A stretch of 41,516 nt of DNA. Source: a virus. Numbering within the stretch: the first letter of the stretch is position 1; every line of letters starts with the position of its first letter. Positions 23,513-31,587 of this stretch are shown here, one piece after another. Location: positions 1-41,516 of IMG/VR virus record IMGVR_UViG_3300045120_000187. One strand, written 5' to 3'. A model generated the notes under the pieces. The model was not told the DNA's origin and searched no databases. It was given only the letters and a program-made list of their open reading frames with translations. A program made the position numbers and the translations under genes.

Positions 23513-24210
23513 TAGACCGACCAGGAGCCGTCTTGGATAAAGATCCCGCGCGGCTGGTTAGTCTTGGAGCGCGAGATGTTCAGGGTTTTCTTGCCGCCGT
23601 CCCGCACGATGGCTTGCGCCACCTGAAGCTCATAATTCCGAAACTCTTCATCGTATGAAAAGCCCTTGGCCGACTTGAAACGCCAGATCACCCCGAGCTT
23701 CATCAAGTCCTCGGAAAGCAAACCCGTGTCGGTATCGGCCGCCCAAGACGATTGCTCAACCGCCCCCGACGATTGGCACCAGTTCGTTGAGACGTATTCG
23801 AACGCATAGGTATCGCTGGCCGTTGCAGTTGGCGTTATCATCACGCTATTGCCGCGCTGCCGCCAGTTCTCGACGATGGTCGAGGTCAATACCGATTTCT
23901 GAAACTGCCATTCCTGTGGCGTCAACGGTCCATAGACATGACGCTTCCGGGTCCGGTTGAACATGGTTTCGTCAATGTAACGGTCGAAGTCCGAGGGAAG
24001 CGCGCTTGCCTGCGCCTCGGTGGCCGTTGCCGTGAAAGTCTGCTCTTTGGTGGTCCGCTGCCAAGCGTGCCGGCGATTGAGTTCCTTGCCCTCCTGCTGG
24101 GCAAGGCCGACCAGTTGAACAATCTGCGGGTCCGCCGATCCATAGGCCGACGCCGGCTTGGTAATGCCAAGGCGAACGCAAGCGTCCTGGACAAGCGTTA
24201 AAAGGCTCAT
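23512..24210 (-). CDS. Head-to-tail connector protein (P22 gp4 / T7 gp11-like)
   Basis: 232 residues. The N-terminus LLTLVQDACVRLGI is the hallmark first helix of podovirus adaptor proteins, followed by a beta-rich middle (DTYAFEYVSTNWCQSSG) and a C-terminal helix (YELQVAQAIVRDGGKKT). It would sit below the portal as a dodecameric ring. It is linked to neighbours by an overlap on each side. Confidence 0.75.
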   Translation of the reverse strand: MSLLTLVQDACVRLGITKPASAYGSADPQIVQLVGLAQQEGKELNRRHAWQRTTKEQTFTATATEAQASALPSDFDRYIDETMFNRTRKRHVYGPLTPQEWQFQKSVLTSTIVENWRQRGNSVMITPTATASDTYAFEYVSTNWCQSSGAVEQSSWAADTDTGLLSEDLMKLGVIWRFKSAKGFSYDEEFRNYELQVAQAIVRDGGKKTLNISRSKTNQPRGIFIQDGSWSV

Positions 24211-24815
24211 GCCGCTACTTTCTTCGGCCTACCAGGGCCGCGCTTGATTTCGTCGGTCACTTCAATGCCCCTGTCGGCTGCCAGTGATTTCACCAGCGCC
24301 TCAAGTTCATTGATGCGGCGTTCGTAATTGGTGTTCTGCTCACGCAATCCGGCAATCTCGCCGGCAATCGGAGCCGTGGTTTTTATGGCCGTAACGTATG
24401 CCTTGGCATTGTCTCTGAAACCCCTGATGCCGGGCACCGGGATTTTCGCCATGGTGCCGTCAGTAAGGTCAGCCAAGTCCTCGACGGACCGGATATGATA
24501 GGGTTCAAGCGCCTTGACGAGCTGCGGGGTAGCGCCGGGCCATGCGGCTAATGGCGTGCCGTCAACCGGGGACTCCTGACCGGACAGCCACCTATCATAG
24601 GACGGTTTCAGCACTTCCCAGATCGCACTTGGGTTGCCGTTGATGTCGAGCTTTGACAGCCGGGAAATCTTCTCAATCGTGGTGGTGTTCTGCGTTCCCT
24701 TGCGGGTCCATTCGACCTTGGCAACTTCCTTCATCGTGCCATCGGGCTGCGGCTCGTATTCCTTCCAGAAATTGAGCGGAACAATCGACGGCAGACGGGC
24801 ATTAGGATCGGACAT
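24207..24815 (-). CDS. Phage structural-module protein with AT-hook-like tail
   Basis: 202 residues. The N-terminus (FWKEYEPQPDGTMKEVAKVEW) is a strand-rich domain seen in many podoviruses. The centre (ALEPYHIRSVEDLADLTDG) has a helix-hairpin-helix-like pattern. Residues about 160-185 are coiled coil (LREQNTNYERRINELEALV), and the C-terminus is RGPGRPKKVAA, close to an AT-hook. A DNA-contacting head protein is one reading; the true role is unknown. Confidence 0.6.
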   Translation of the reverse strand: MSDPNARLPSIVPLNFWKEYEPQPDGTMKEVAKVEWTRKGTQNTTTIEKISRLSKLDINGNPSAIWEVLKPSYDRWLSGQESPVDGTPLAAWPGATPQLVKALEPYHIRSVEDLADLTDGTMAKIPVPGIRGFRDNAKAYVTAIKTTAPIAGEIAGLREQNTNYERRINELEALVKSLAADRGIEVTDEIKRGPGRPKKVAA

Positions 24816-26094
24816 TAAGACTCCATGCTTGATTTACCCATCCCCCAATTTCTGAGGGTTTCGGGTTTCCATGAAAGATAACCGCAAGCGCCCCATCGGG
24901 AGCGGCTGCTTTGCAGTTATTGGCTTTGTAGGATGGGAACCATTGGGCCGGGAACGTCTCGCCCTCCGGTATCTCCTGCGTAATATATTGCTGATCGCCT
25001 AGCGTGAGTTGCGGGATCATTTCCGGCTTGAACCGATACCAGATATCCCGCTCATGCCCGGTCAGGACCATGACAGAGCTATTGAAGCCCGGTAGCCACC
25101 AGTCTTTGATAATGCCGAACTTATCCCAGAATAAAAGCGGCGATAGATAGCCGGTTATCACCACGTCCAGATCGAAGTAGATCAGCGGCCGTCCGAGCTT
25201 GAACAATCCAAGCTTGGCAAACCAGCCCGGTAGATCGGCCGGAAGGTTCTTGCAGATCACGCCTTCGACCGGCTTATCAGTGAAGCAAACGAATTGATGC
25301 CAGCCCATGAATTTGGCGACACCATCCCGCAGGTTCAGAACATAATCATCGCCGTATTTGTCGCCGGTCTTGACGCAACAGACGATAGGCCCCGCAAAAT
25401 AGTTGCGGTTGGACGCCCGCTGCCGCTTCCATTCGTCTTGCAGCAACCCGTCGCCAAACACTTCGATTTCAACCGGCTCAATGTCGGGCCTGGAAAACCG
25501 TTCCAGCACGTCAAAGAAGTCGTTGACCTGTTCGAGAAAGTTTGGCCGCGTTTGCCGACCGTTGACGGTTATTTGCTCTTTGCTGTCCGCCCGATCCGGG
25601 TAAGCGTGCGTACTTTCCCGGAAACTAGAGTCCAAACCATGGAAGTGAAAGCGGCGAAAACCCAATAGGTAACCAAGATTAAGCCAACGCAACCCAACAG
25701 TACAGCCGCCGCCAACAGATAGGGGTTTTTCGTCATAGTCTGCCCCAATGGATTTAGCGGTCGGATGCCAGATCGTTACATCGCAGTCCTTCAGCTTGTC
25801 GAACACGCTCGGGTCACAGATCGACGCAATAAAATACCGCACCCTCCTGTCGGCCACGAGGTTTTCAGCCATGTGGTCGCCGGGATCGAGTACGGCACAA
25901 GCGTTCGGGACTATTCCCCTCTCAAGCAGATAACCAAGCGAACCGTTGACGGCCACGATATAGCCGCCCAGATCCTTATAGGTGTCTGCCAATGAAGGGC
26001 CACCAGCAGCAACGCTCATCAAGGTCGGATGCGGCCGACACGGCTCAAGTTCACGCAAGCCGCGTTGGCAATTAAGCCGCATGTTGTCCAGCAT
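24802..26094 (-). CDS. MAF/DUF115-like domain fused to a glycosyltransferase-like domain
   Basis: About 430 residues if begun at MLDNMRLNCQRGL; a longer frame to 26154 would place a terminator hairpin inside the coding part. Residues about 25-220 match MAF/DUF115 proteins: MSVAAGGPSLADTYKDLGGY, VAVNGSLGYLLERGI, and HFHGLDSSFRE. Residues about 237-430 resemble nucleotide-sugar transferases: CCVKTGDKYGDDYV, FVCFTDKP, a DxD in IYFDLDVVI (about 308-310) and GFNSSVMVLTG. It lies between decoration and connector genes, suggesting sugar modification of virion or host glycans. Substrate unknown. Confidence 0.65.
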   Translation of the reverse strand: MLDNMRLNCQRGLRELEPCRPHPTLMSVAAGGPSLADTYKDLGGYIVAVNGSLGYLLERGIVPNACAVLDPGDHMAENLVADRRVRYFIASICDPSVFDKLKDCDVTIWHPTAKSIGADYDEKPLSVGGGCTVGLRWLNLGYLLGFRRFHFHGLDSSFRESTHAYPDRADSKEQITVNGRQTRPNFLEQVNDFFDVLERFSRPDIEPVEIEVFGDGLLQDEWKRQRASNRNYFAGPIVCCVKTGDKYGDDYVLNLRDGVAKFMGWHQFVCFTDKPVEGVICKNLPADLPGWFAKLGLFKLGRPLIYFDLDVVITGYLSPLLFWDKFGIIKDWWLPGFNSSVMVLTGHERDIWYRFKPEMIPQLTLGDQQYITQEIPEGETFPAQWFPSYKANNCKAAAPDGALAVIFHGNPKPSEIGGWVNQAWSLNVRS

Positions 26095-26120
26095 TTTAGA
26101 TGCCGGAACGCTCGGAGATA

Positions 26121-26148
26121 GAAAGGGGCGGCAGTCGCCCGCCGCCCC
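26121..26148 (-). terminator. Intrinsic terminator after the decoration gene
   Basis: On the minus strand GGGGCGGC and GCCGCCCC form a perfect 8-bp stem around an 8-base loop (GGGCGACT), followed by TTTC. It begins seven bases after the decoration protein stop. The T-run is short, so it probably only lowers downstream transcription, keeping capsid proteins more abundant than connector genes. Confidence 0.6.
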
Positions 26149-26155
26149 GATCATA

Positions 26156-26677
26156 TTAGTTCGTCAGCGAGACGCGGTTTTCGCAGAACGGACGGTGGAT
26201 TTCAAACTCCGCATGGAGGTTGCCAACCGTGGCCGTGGATGCGCCTTTCGCCAAATGTACCACGTCACCGATCACGGAAGCATCGTCAATCGAGCCGGCC
26301 GTTGAGGTCAGATAAACGATGCCATTGTCCGCGAACAAGGTTAGGCATTTGGCAATTGCCTTCCCGCTGATCTGGAGCCAACCGAATACGGTTGTTGCGC
26401 TCAGGTCAGACATCATGACGCCCATCGGGCCGATGCCGTCCGCCACTGCAAGCGTGGTGGTGTAGTCATCCGCGTTGTAGATGGCCCAGCACTTCGCAAG
26501 TCCGCTGGCAACACCTTTGACATAGATGAATTCGCCCGAGCCGTAGGCGGTAGTTCCGGTATCCTTAGCGCGGACAATCAAGCCGAGCTGATGGTTCTGG
26601 ACGGTGGAGGCCGTCGCGATCGGCTGCATGCCGATGCGCGGGTCCTCAATAGCCCAAGTTCCTGCTGATAGTGCCAT
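26156..26677 (-). CDS. Capsid decoration / accessory head protein
   Basis: 173 residues, beta-rich. The pattern GSGEFIYVKGVAS, YTTTLAVADGIGPMGVMMS and FGWLQISGKAIAK is that of small head-decoration or capsid-stabilising proteins encoded beside the coat gene. It follows the major capsid gene after a 17-base gap with a strong AGGAGA site. Confidence 0.7.
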   Translation of the reverse strand: MALSAGTWAIEDPRIGMQPIATASTVQNHQLGLIVRAKDTGTTAYGSGEFIYVKGVASGLAKCWAIYNADDYTTTLAVADGIGPMGVMMSDLSATTVFGWLQISGKAIAKCLTLFADNGIVYLTSTAGSIDDASVIGDVVHLAKGASTATVGNLHAEFEIHRPFCENRVSLTN

Positions 26678-26694
26678 TGTTCAGTTCTCCTTCT

Positions 26695-27663
26695 TTACGA
26701 GGCGTCGATCAGAACACCTTGCAGCGAACGATTGCTGCAAGTGAGCTGACCCTGCCAGATGATGGGAATGACAACGGCGTCCTGGTTGACCGAATTGCGG
26801 TCATCCAACTGCGACCAGTTGGCGTCTCGATGCACCACCAGCTTTAGATAGTCGCTGTTGACGAAGTACATCGTTTCGCCGGTCGCCGTGAAGTTCGAGT
26901 TGCTATCGTGGATCACGTCAGCGGTATTGAACTTGAGCGACTGGAAGCCTGCGGTGGCTTCGTTGTCCTTGTCCGTATAACGCTGGTTGTCCGTCAGGCC
27001 GCCCCAATACGCCGAATAGAAATCATTCGTAGAAATGAGAACGTCCGGCTTGTCGGTGCCGCGAACACAGGACAGCCAAAGCGCCTGCATTTCGTCGCGA
27101 ATGGTGGATTTCGTCCACGTATTCGTGCCTGAGATTTCGCGGAACTGGTTTTTCCAGAAGGTATAGGTGCCGGAGACGATGCCGCCCACGGTGCCAGTAC
27201 CGTCCGAGGTGATGATGGCGCCGAGGCCGCCCATCTGGTTCGTCAAGGAACCGGACGAGTAGAGATCGACGCTCATGTTATTGGCGGCGGTCCGCATCGC
27301 GTTCTTAAGCCGGGATTTCGCCAGATCGACGATCTGGTTCTTGCCCGAGTTCTGGCGCAATTCGAGGCCGGACGCAGTGACGTTAACGGCGGACTGGACC
27401 CACGAATACTTCGCGGCCGACAGCACGTCGGAAGCGGAGATATTCAGGGTGTCGTACCCGCTGTAACGCTGGAACGTCGAGTTTTCGGCATAATCAAGCG
27501 GCTCAACGATTTCATAACCGCCGTCGATCTTCTTGATGCCCTTCTTGGTCTTGAGGCGTCGGTACAGAGCATTGTGACCCGAGACGTTATCAGCGATAAC
27601 GCCCGGATGCTCCCGGAGGGTAGTCGTCACGATTTCCGTGAACGTGCTGTTCGGGGATGCCAT
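26695..27663 (-). CDS. Major capsid protein
   Basis: 322 residues. The order scaffold, coat, decoration and the sequence itself (start NSTFTEIVTTTLREHPG, then GLELRQNSGKNQIVDLAKSR, a long spine-type helix, and FYSAYWGGLTDNQRY, MYFVNSDYLKLVVHRDANW, IIWQGQLTCSNRSLQG) fit an HK97-fold coat protein of the podovirus type. It is the most likely abundant structural protein of the virion. Confidence 0.8.
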   Translation of the reverse strand: MASPNSTFTEIVTTTLREHPGVIADNVSGHNALYRRLKTKKGIKKIDGGYEIVEPLDYAENSTFQRYSGYDTLNISASDVLSAAKYSWVQSAVNVTASGLELRQNSGKNQIVDLAKSRLKNAMRTAANNMSVDLYSSGSLTNQMGGLGAIITSDGTGTVGGIVSGTYTFWKNQFREISGTNTWTKSTIRDEMQALWLSCVRGTDKPDVLISTNDFYSAYWGGLTDNQRYTDKDNEATAGFQSLKFNTADVIHDSNSNFTATGETMYFVNSDYLKLVVHRDANWSQLDDRNSVNQDAVVIPIIWQGQLTCSNRSLQGVLIDAS

Positions 27664-27704
27664 CTGGCATGTTCCTTATGAGATGGGGTTGATGACCCCT
27701 CACC

Positions 27705-28799
27705 TCACCGGCTGAACGCTGCATCCGCAGCCGCAGCAAGTGTATCCTCCCATGATCCCTTGCGGGACGGGGAAGCACCCGAGCTGGACTTGACATTGAG
27801 TTTAGCGGCCTTCTGTGCGTCGGCGGCCTTCCTCTTGGATTCTTCCGTGCGCTTGGTTTCTTCATCCTTGCGCTGTGTTTCCAGCAACTTTGACCGCGTG
27901 GTGGGGTTAGCCCATCGTGCGGCATCGTATGCCTTGGCGAGCAATGCCTTGTTGTCCAATCCAGGCTCCGCAGCGCGGATAGCATGGATATGGGCGACTA
28001 CATCGCTTTCGATTTCGGAAAAGTCCGTTTTGTCCTTGGAGAAGTCATCAACCAATGTTGCGAGGTTGGCCGCTTCGCGCTCCTGCTTGGAACGCTGTTC
28101 GGCCATGACGTGCTCGCGTGTCTGTCCAACGTCGCGCTTGAGAGACTGAATTTCGGCTTGGAGTGAGCGAACAAGGCCGCTCTCCTGACCGCCCTCTGGC
28201 GACTGACTCGACGCGAACGGACTAGGTTTTCCGTAAGCCTCCGCAACTGCATTGATGCCACTCACGAAGTCCTTATCAAGCATCCGCTGGACTTCCATCA
28301 GCGCGGCAATACCGCGTGCTGGCTCCATTTGGCGGGCCTGAAAATCGCCTCTGTAGTGGTCAATGACTTGGCGGATCGGCTCGGTGGCCTTGACCGTCTG
28401 TCCCAACTCCGAAATGCGCTTGTGGGCCTCGGCTTCCCGCTGGGCAGTCCATGACTGCAAGCTAGGTGGAACCTTGGCCCATTCAGCCTTCAAATCGGCT
28501 GGCAAGGATTGCGGAGCACCGATGGCCGGCGTTGCCGGTTCGGGGCTTGCCGCAACTGGGCTTGCCTCTAAAGGTTTATCTGCTTCGGGTGTTTCACCCT
28601 CTGCCGGCGCCGCTTTCGCTTCGCCCTTGAATTTACCGTCATCTTCGCGCGCCGGGTTTAGCTTGTCCCATGCCGCGTCCATCGTGCTTTCGATGGAATC
28701 CCAGGAATTGTCCTTAACTACCTCGTTTGACGGGGTGGCTGTGTCAACAGTCCCCGCGTCGGGTGCAGCGAGTGCTGCCCCGGTATCGGTATCTGACAT
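27705..28799 (-). CDS. Scaffolding protein
   Basis: 364 residues, strongly acidic and proline/alanine-rich at the N-terminus. A long charged coiled-coil middle (about 200-260) contains SLKRDVGQTREHVMAEQRSK. The C-terminal 60 residues are lysine-rich (KRTEESKRKAADAQKAAK), the usual coat-binding arrangement. It directly precedes the coat gene. It is expected to direct procapsid assembly and leave before packaging ends. Confidence 0.75.
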   Translation of the reverse strand: MSDTDTGAALAAPDAGTVDTATPSNEVVKDNSWDSIESTMDAAWDKLNPAREDDGKFKGEAKAAPAEGETPEADKPLEASPVAASPEPATPAIGAPQSLPADLKAEWAKVPPSLQSWTAQREAEAHKRISELGQTVKATEPIRQVIDHYRGDFQARQMEPARGIAALMEVQRMLDKDFVSGINAVAEAYGKPSPFASSQSPEGGQESGLVRSLQAEIQSLKRDVGQTREHVMAEQRSKQEREAANLATLVDDFSKDKTDFSEIESDVVAHIHAIRAAEPGLDNKALLAKAYDAARWANPTTRSKLLETQRKDEETKRTEESKRKAADAQKAAKLNVKSSSGASPSRKGSWEDTLAAAADAAFSR

Positions 28800-28811
28800 T
28801 AATGCTCCTGG

Positions 28812-29081
28812 TTAGCCCTCAAAGGGCAGCCCATGCTTGCGGGCGAATTTCTCGTTCTTGAACGTCGGCCGGAATTCCGAAGGATCGACAGCCCGGCAAT
28901 TGCTCTTGTCCAGCTCATAGCGGCGTTTCGACCGGCTGGATATTTCTCCCGTGCCGAGCGGAGACATATACGGCTTGATATCGGAACAGATCAGCGGAGC
29001 GCAGATGCGGTCAGGGGTTTCCATCGGGCGGCCGTAGCGGTCAACGAACGCCTGCCGGTCGCGGTCCCAGACGTATCTCAC
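28812..29081 (-). CDS. Small conserved protein between portal and scaffold
   Basis: 89 residues. Its start overlaps the portal stop as ATGA. The core ICSDIKPYMSPLGTGEISSRSKRRYELDKSNC (given as two ends: ICSDIKPYMSP and SRSKRRYELDK) belongs to a small family found in the same slot of many podoviruses, with a conserved arginine-rich S-R-S turn. It may be a portal or head assembly cofactor; the function is not established. Confidence 0.65.
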   Translation of the reverse strand: MRYVWDRDRQAFVDRYGRPMETPDRICAPLICSDIKPYMSPLGTGEISSRSKRRYELDKSNCRAVDPSEFRPTFKNEKFARKHGLPFEG

Positions 29082-31279
29082 GCCCTTGCCTCCGGCTTAG
29101 GCTGCTTCGCCTGCGCGGCCTTATGGTCCATCATTTCAATGCCTAGCGAATGTTTATGATCGATCGCCTGCGCATTTAAGGCTGCCGAGGTTTCCTGCGC
29201 CTGGGCGTCAATGGCGTGCTGCCGCTCTTTCATAGCCATGGTCAGGTTCATCTCGCGCTCTTTCATGGCGAGTTCCTGTTGCTTGATTTGCAGTTCGCGC
29301 TCTTTCATCTGCATTTCGGCCTGCATCTTTTCCATGTCGGCCTGATGCTTTTCCTGCGCGGCCTGCATCCCCAACTTGGCCTTGGCGATCTCGGCCTCGG
29401 CCCGGGCCGCCTCTGCCTGCGCCTTCGGGTCCGGCTTCTGCGGCGGTGGATTTTCCGCCATGGTCTTGCCCTTGTCCGACAACTTATCCAGCGCGTCCTC
29501 AGCCTGCTTGCCGAGCTTGTAGGTGCGCGCGAAAGCCGAATAGACCTCGATCACGGTTGGCATCAACTGCGGATCAAGCTGGACAATCGGCCCCATGGCC
29601 TTGGCGTATTCCGCTGTCCCCTGAAGGAACTGGTTCATGTTGTTCTGGTTGCGGGTCATGTCGGCGCGAATGGTGGAATCGCTTTCCACGTCAATTCGGT
29701 AGCCGCGCATGGTATCGTTACGTAACAGCTTCTCGACTTCCTCCCGCGAGGGCATGGCGAGCATGTCTTGGATCTCTTGCGGGATCTGAGGGGGCTGTGG
29801 CGGGGGCGCCTGTTGCCCCGTCTGCTGGGCTTGCATGGCCATCTGTTGGGCCTGCTGCTGCGCTTGCTGCTGCATTGCCTGGATTTGCGCCTTGGCCTGA
29901 TCCTGCTGCGCCTTGGCCGGGAAGTTAATCCCGGTCATGGTGGTGATGGTATCCCATGAGAATTTCGTTGAAATAATCTCGGCTTTAAGCCGGAACAGAT
30001 CACGGGCAAATCGCTGGATTTCCGCCTGCTTGGACTGCACCCGCATTGAGCCGGTCTGCGCCTTCAATTGCTGCGCGCCCAAGGTCTCGTTAGGATCGGT
30101 CTGCCCCCTCAAGATATCCGACAGGCCGGTGATTTCGTAAATCGTCTGCTTGATCTGGTCGCGCTGGGCGTAAAGTTCCTTAAGAACCGACGCGATGGTC
30201 GCAATCGGCCACCATGCAATCGCCTTTTCAAGCCCGGCGCCGTCGAGGTAGTTTGCCGCACTCTCGACCGCAATCAGTTCGTTATCGTCGGCGTCCGCCA
30301 GCCGAGGCAGTTCGGTCATTCTGCCGTCGTACACACCCTTTGCCTTGAGCGCGTCCACCAGCGCCATAATGCGCTTGGAAACCTTCTCCAGTTCCTCGGC
30401 TTGGTCCTTGTAGGTCGAATAAGGAACGACCGGAATCAGGCTGTCAGAGGTCCTGATGGAATAAATCGGGCGCGGGCTCGGGAAGAAGCCAGTCAGCTTC
30501 AATGGGTCGGGGTCGCGAACCAACGGGGCGTTCTTATAGCTTTCCGCAATGAAGATGACTTCGCGGTTGTCCTTGTCCCAGATTTCCCAGACGGTCGCGC
30601 GCTTGAAGATGTCGGCCGGGGTTTCGCCGTCGTCCTTGTAGCCGTCAATCGTGGAGTCGAGATCGACCGAACCTGCCGCCTTGGGATTTAGCTTCTTTAG
30701 TTCGTCCCGCGTGAGCTGAAGCCGGAACGCAATCCATGGCACATCAACCCAAGTCTTACCCGGCCCGTGGCGAAAATCCTTCCATTGGACATGCTCGCAA
30801 TTGGCTTCCTCGTGAACGACGTTGCCCTGTTCATCGAAATATGGAGAATAACGCACCCGCGAAACCGCCCGGCCCGGCAATTCCATATCATGGGCCAGCG
30901 CCTTCATCACATCATCGAAATCATAGCTATCAATCGAATAGCTGATTGAACGCTCAATGAGGTCCGAAACCTGCTTCCCTACCTTGTCCTCGTCCGAATA
31001 GCGGCGGCGAACATCTGGAACGGGACTGGAATTGTAGATCGAGGGCACAATGGTGTCGATATTGGCAAACAGTATATTAAACGCCCGATCGCCCGTGCCG
31101 CCAGGATTGTCAGACTTCGACTTAGACCCGGCGCGGTAAATCTTTACGGTATCTTCGGCATCCTTGCGCCAAGCCTCTTCCTCCTTGCCTGCAATGGATA
31201 TGGCATCCATCCACATGCGGACGAAAGAGCTGTCGCCCTTTACCTCGTCCTTGGATTCGATCGTGGCTTGGTCAGACAT
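29078..31279 (-). CDS. Portal protein (P22-type)
   Basis: 733 residues, the right size for P22-like portals. It has the N-terminal SYSIDSYDFDDVMKALAHDM and a strand-rich core (HEEANCEHVQWKDFRHGPG, TVWEIWDKDNREVIFIAE). A long charged C-terminus includes a glutamine/proline-rich segment around 490-540 and a lysine/glutamate coiled coil (about 640-710). Twelve copies form the DNA entry ring and packaging motor dock. It is adjacent to terminase as expected. Confidence 0.85.
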   Translation of the reverse strand: MSDQATIESKDEVKGDSSFVRMWMDAISIAGKEEEAWRKDAEDTVKIYRAGSKSKSDNPGGTGDRAFNILFANIDTIVPSIYNSSPVPDVRRRYSDEDKVGKQVSDLIERSISYSIDSYDFDDVMKALAHDMELPGRAVSRVRYSPYFDEQGNVVHEEANCEHVQWKDFRHGPGKTWVDVPWIAFRLQLTRDELKKLNPKAAGSVDLDSTIDGYKDDGETPADIFKRATVWEIWDKDNREVIFIAESYKNAPLVRDPDPLKLTGFFPSPRPIYSIRTSDSLIPVVPYSTYKDQAEELEKVSKRIMALVDALKAKGVYDGRMTELPRLADADDNELIAVESAANYLDGAGLEKAIAWWPIATIASVLKELYAQRDQIKQTIYEITGLSDILRGQTDPNETLGAQQLKAQTGSMRVQSKQAEIQRFARDLFRLKAEIISTKFSWDTITTMTGINFPAKAQQDQAKAQIQAMQQQAQQQAQQMAMQAQQTGQQAPPPQPPQIPQEIQDMLAMPSREEVEKLLRNDTMRGYRIDVESDSTIRADMTRNQNNMNQFLQGTAEYAKAMGPIVQLDPQLMPTVIEVYSAFARTYKLGKQAEDALDKLSDKGKTMAENPPPQKPDPKAQAEAARAEAEIAKAKLGMQAAQEKHQADMEKMQAEMQMKERELQIKQQELAMKEREMNLTMAMKERQHAIDAQAQETSAALNAQAIDHKHSLGIEMMDHKAAQAKQPKPEARA

Positions 31280-31587
31280 CAGGTGTTAGTCAGCGCGGCG
31301 ATCTTGATCGACTTGCCTTTCGGCACAGCAATATATTCAATAAAATCAGCCGGCCGCCGATTGGCCGTCGTTACCGCCGTTGGCGCGGTGCCGATTTCAA
31401 ACGAGCAAATTCCGTCACAGTGAATGCAGATAGCAGCCGTTCCAGCGTTGAATGCGCTGGACGACTGAGACGACCCGCTAAGCGATGTGATCTGTTGCGT
31501 CGCAATGGCCGGCCACTGCGCGATAGAAACGACGCTGCCCGCAAATATAGGAGGTTCGGACAATTCCGTGATGTAGAAAGTCGCCAT
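31279..31587 (-). CDS. Small structural-module protein
   Basis: 102 residues, beta-rich with many serine, threonine and alanine residues (SVVSIAQWPAIATQQITSLSG) and a short PKGKSIKI strand. It is coupled by overlaps to terminase and portal. No family is recognised; small proteins in this slot are often head-surface or assembly cofactors. Confidence 0.6.
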   Translation of the reverse strand: MATFYITELSEPPIFAGSVVSIAQWPAIATQQITSLSGSSQSSSAFNAGTAAICIHCDGICSFEIGTAPTAVTTANRRPADFIEYIAVPKGKSIKIAALTNT

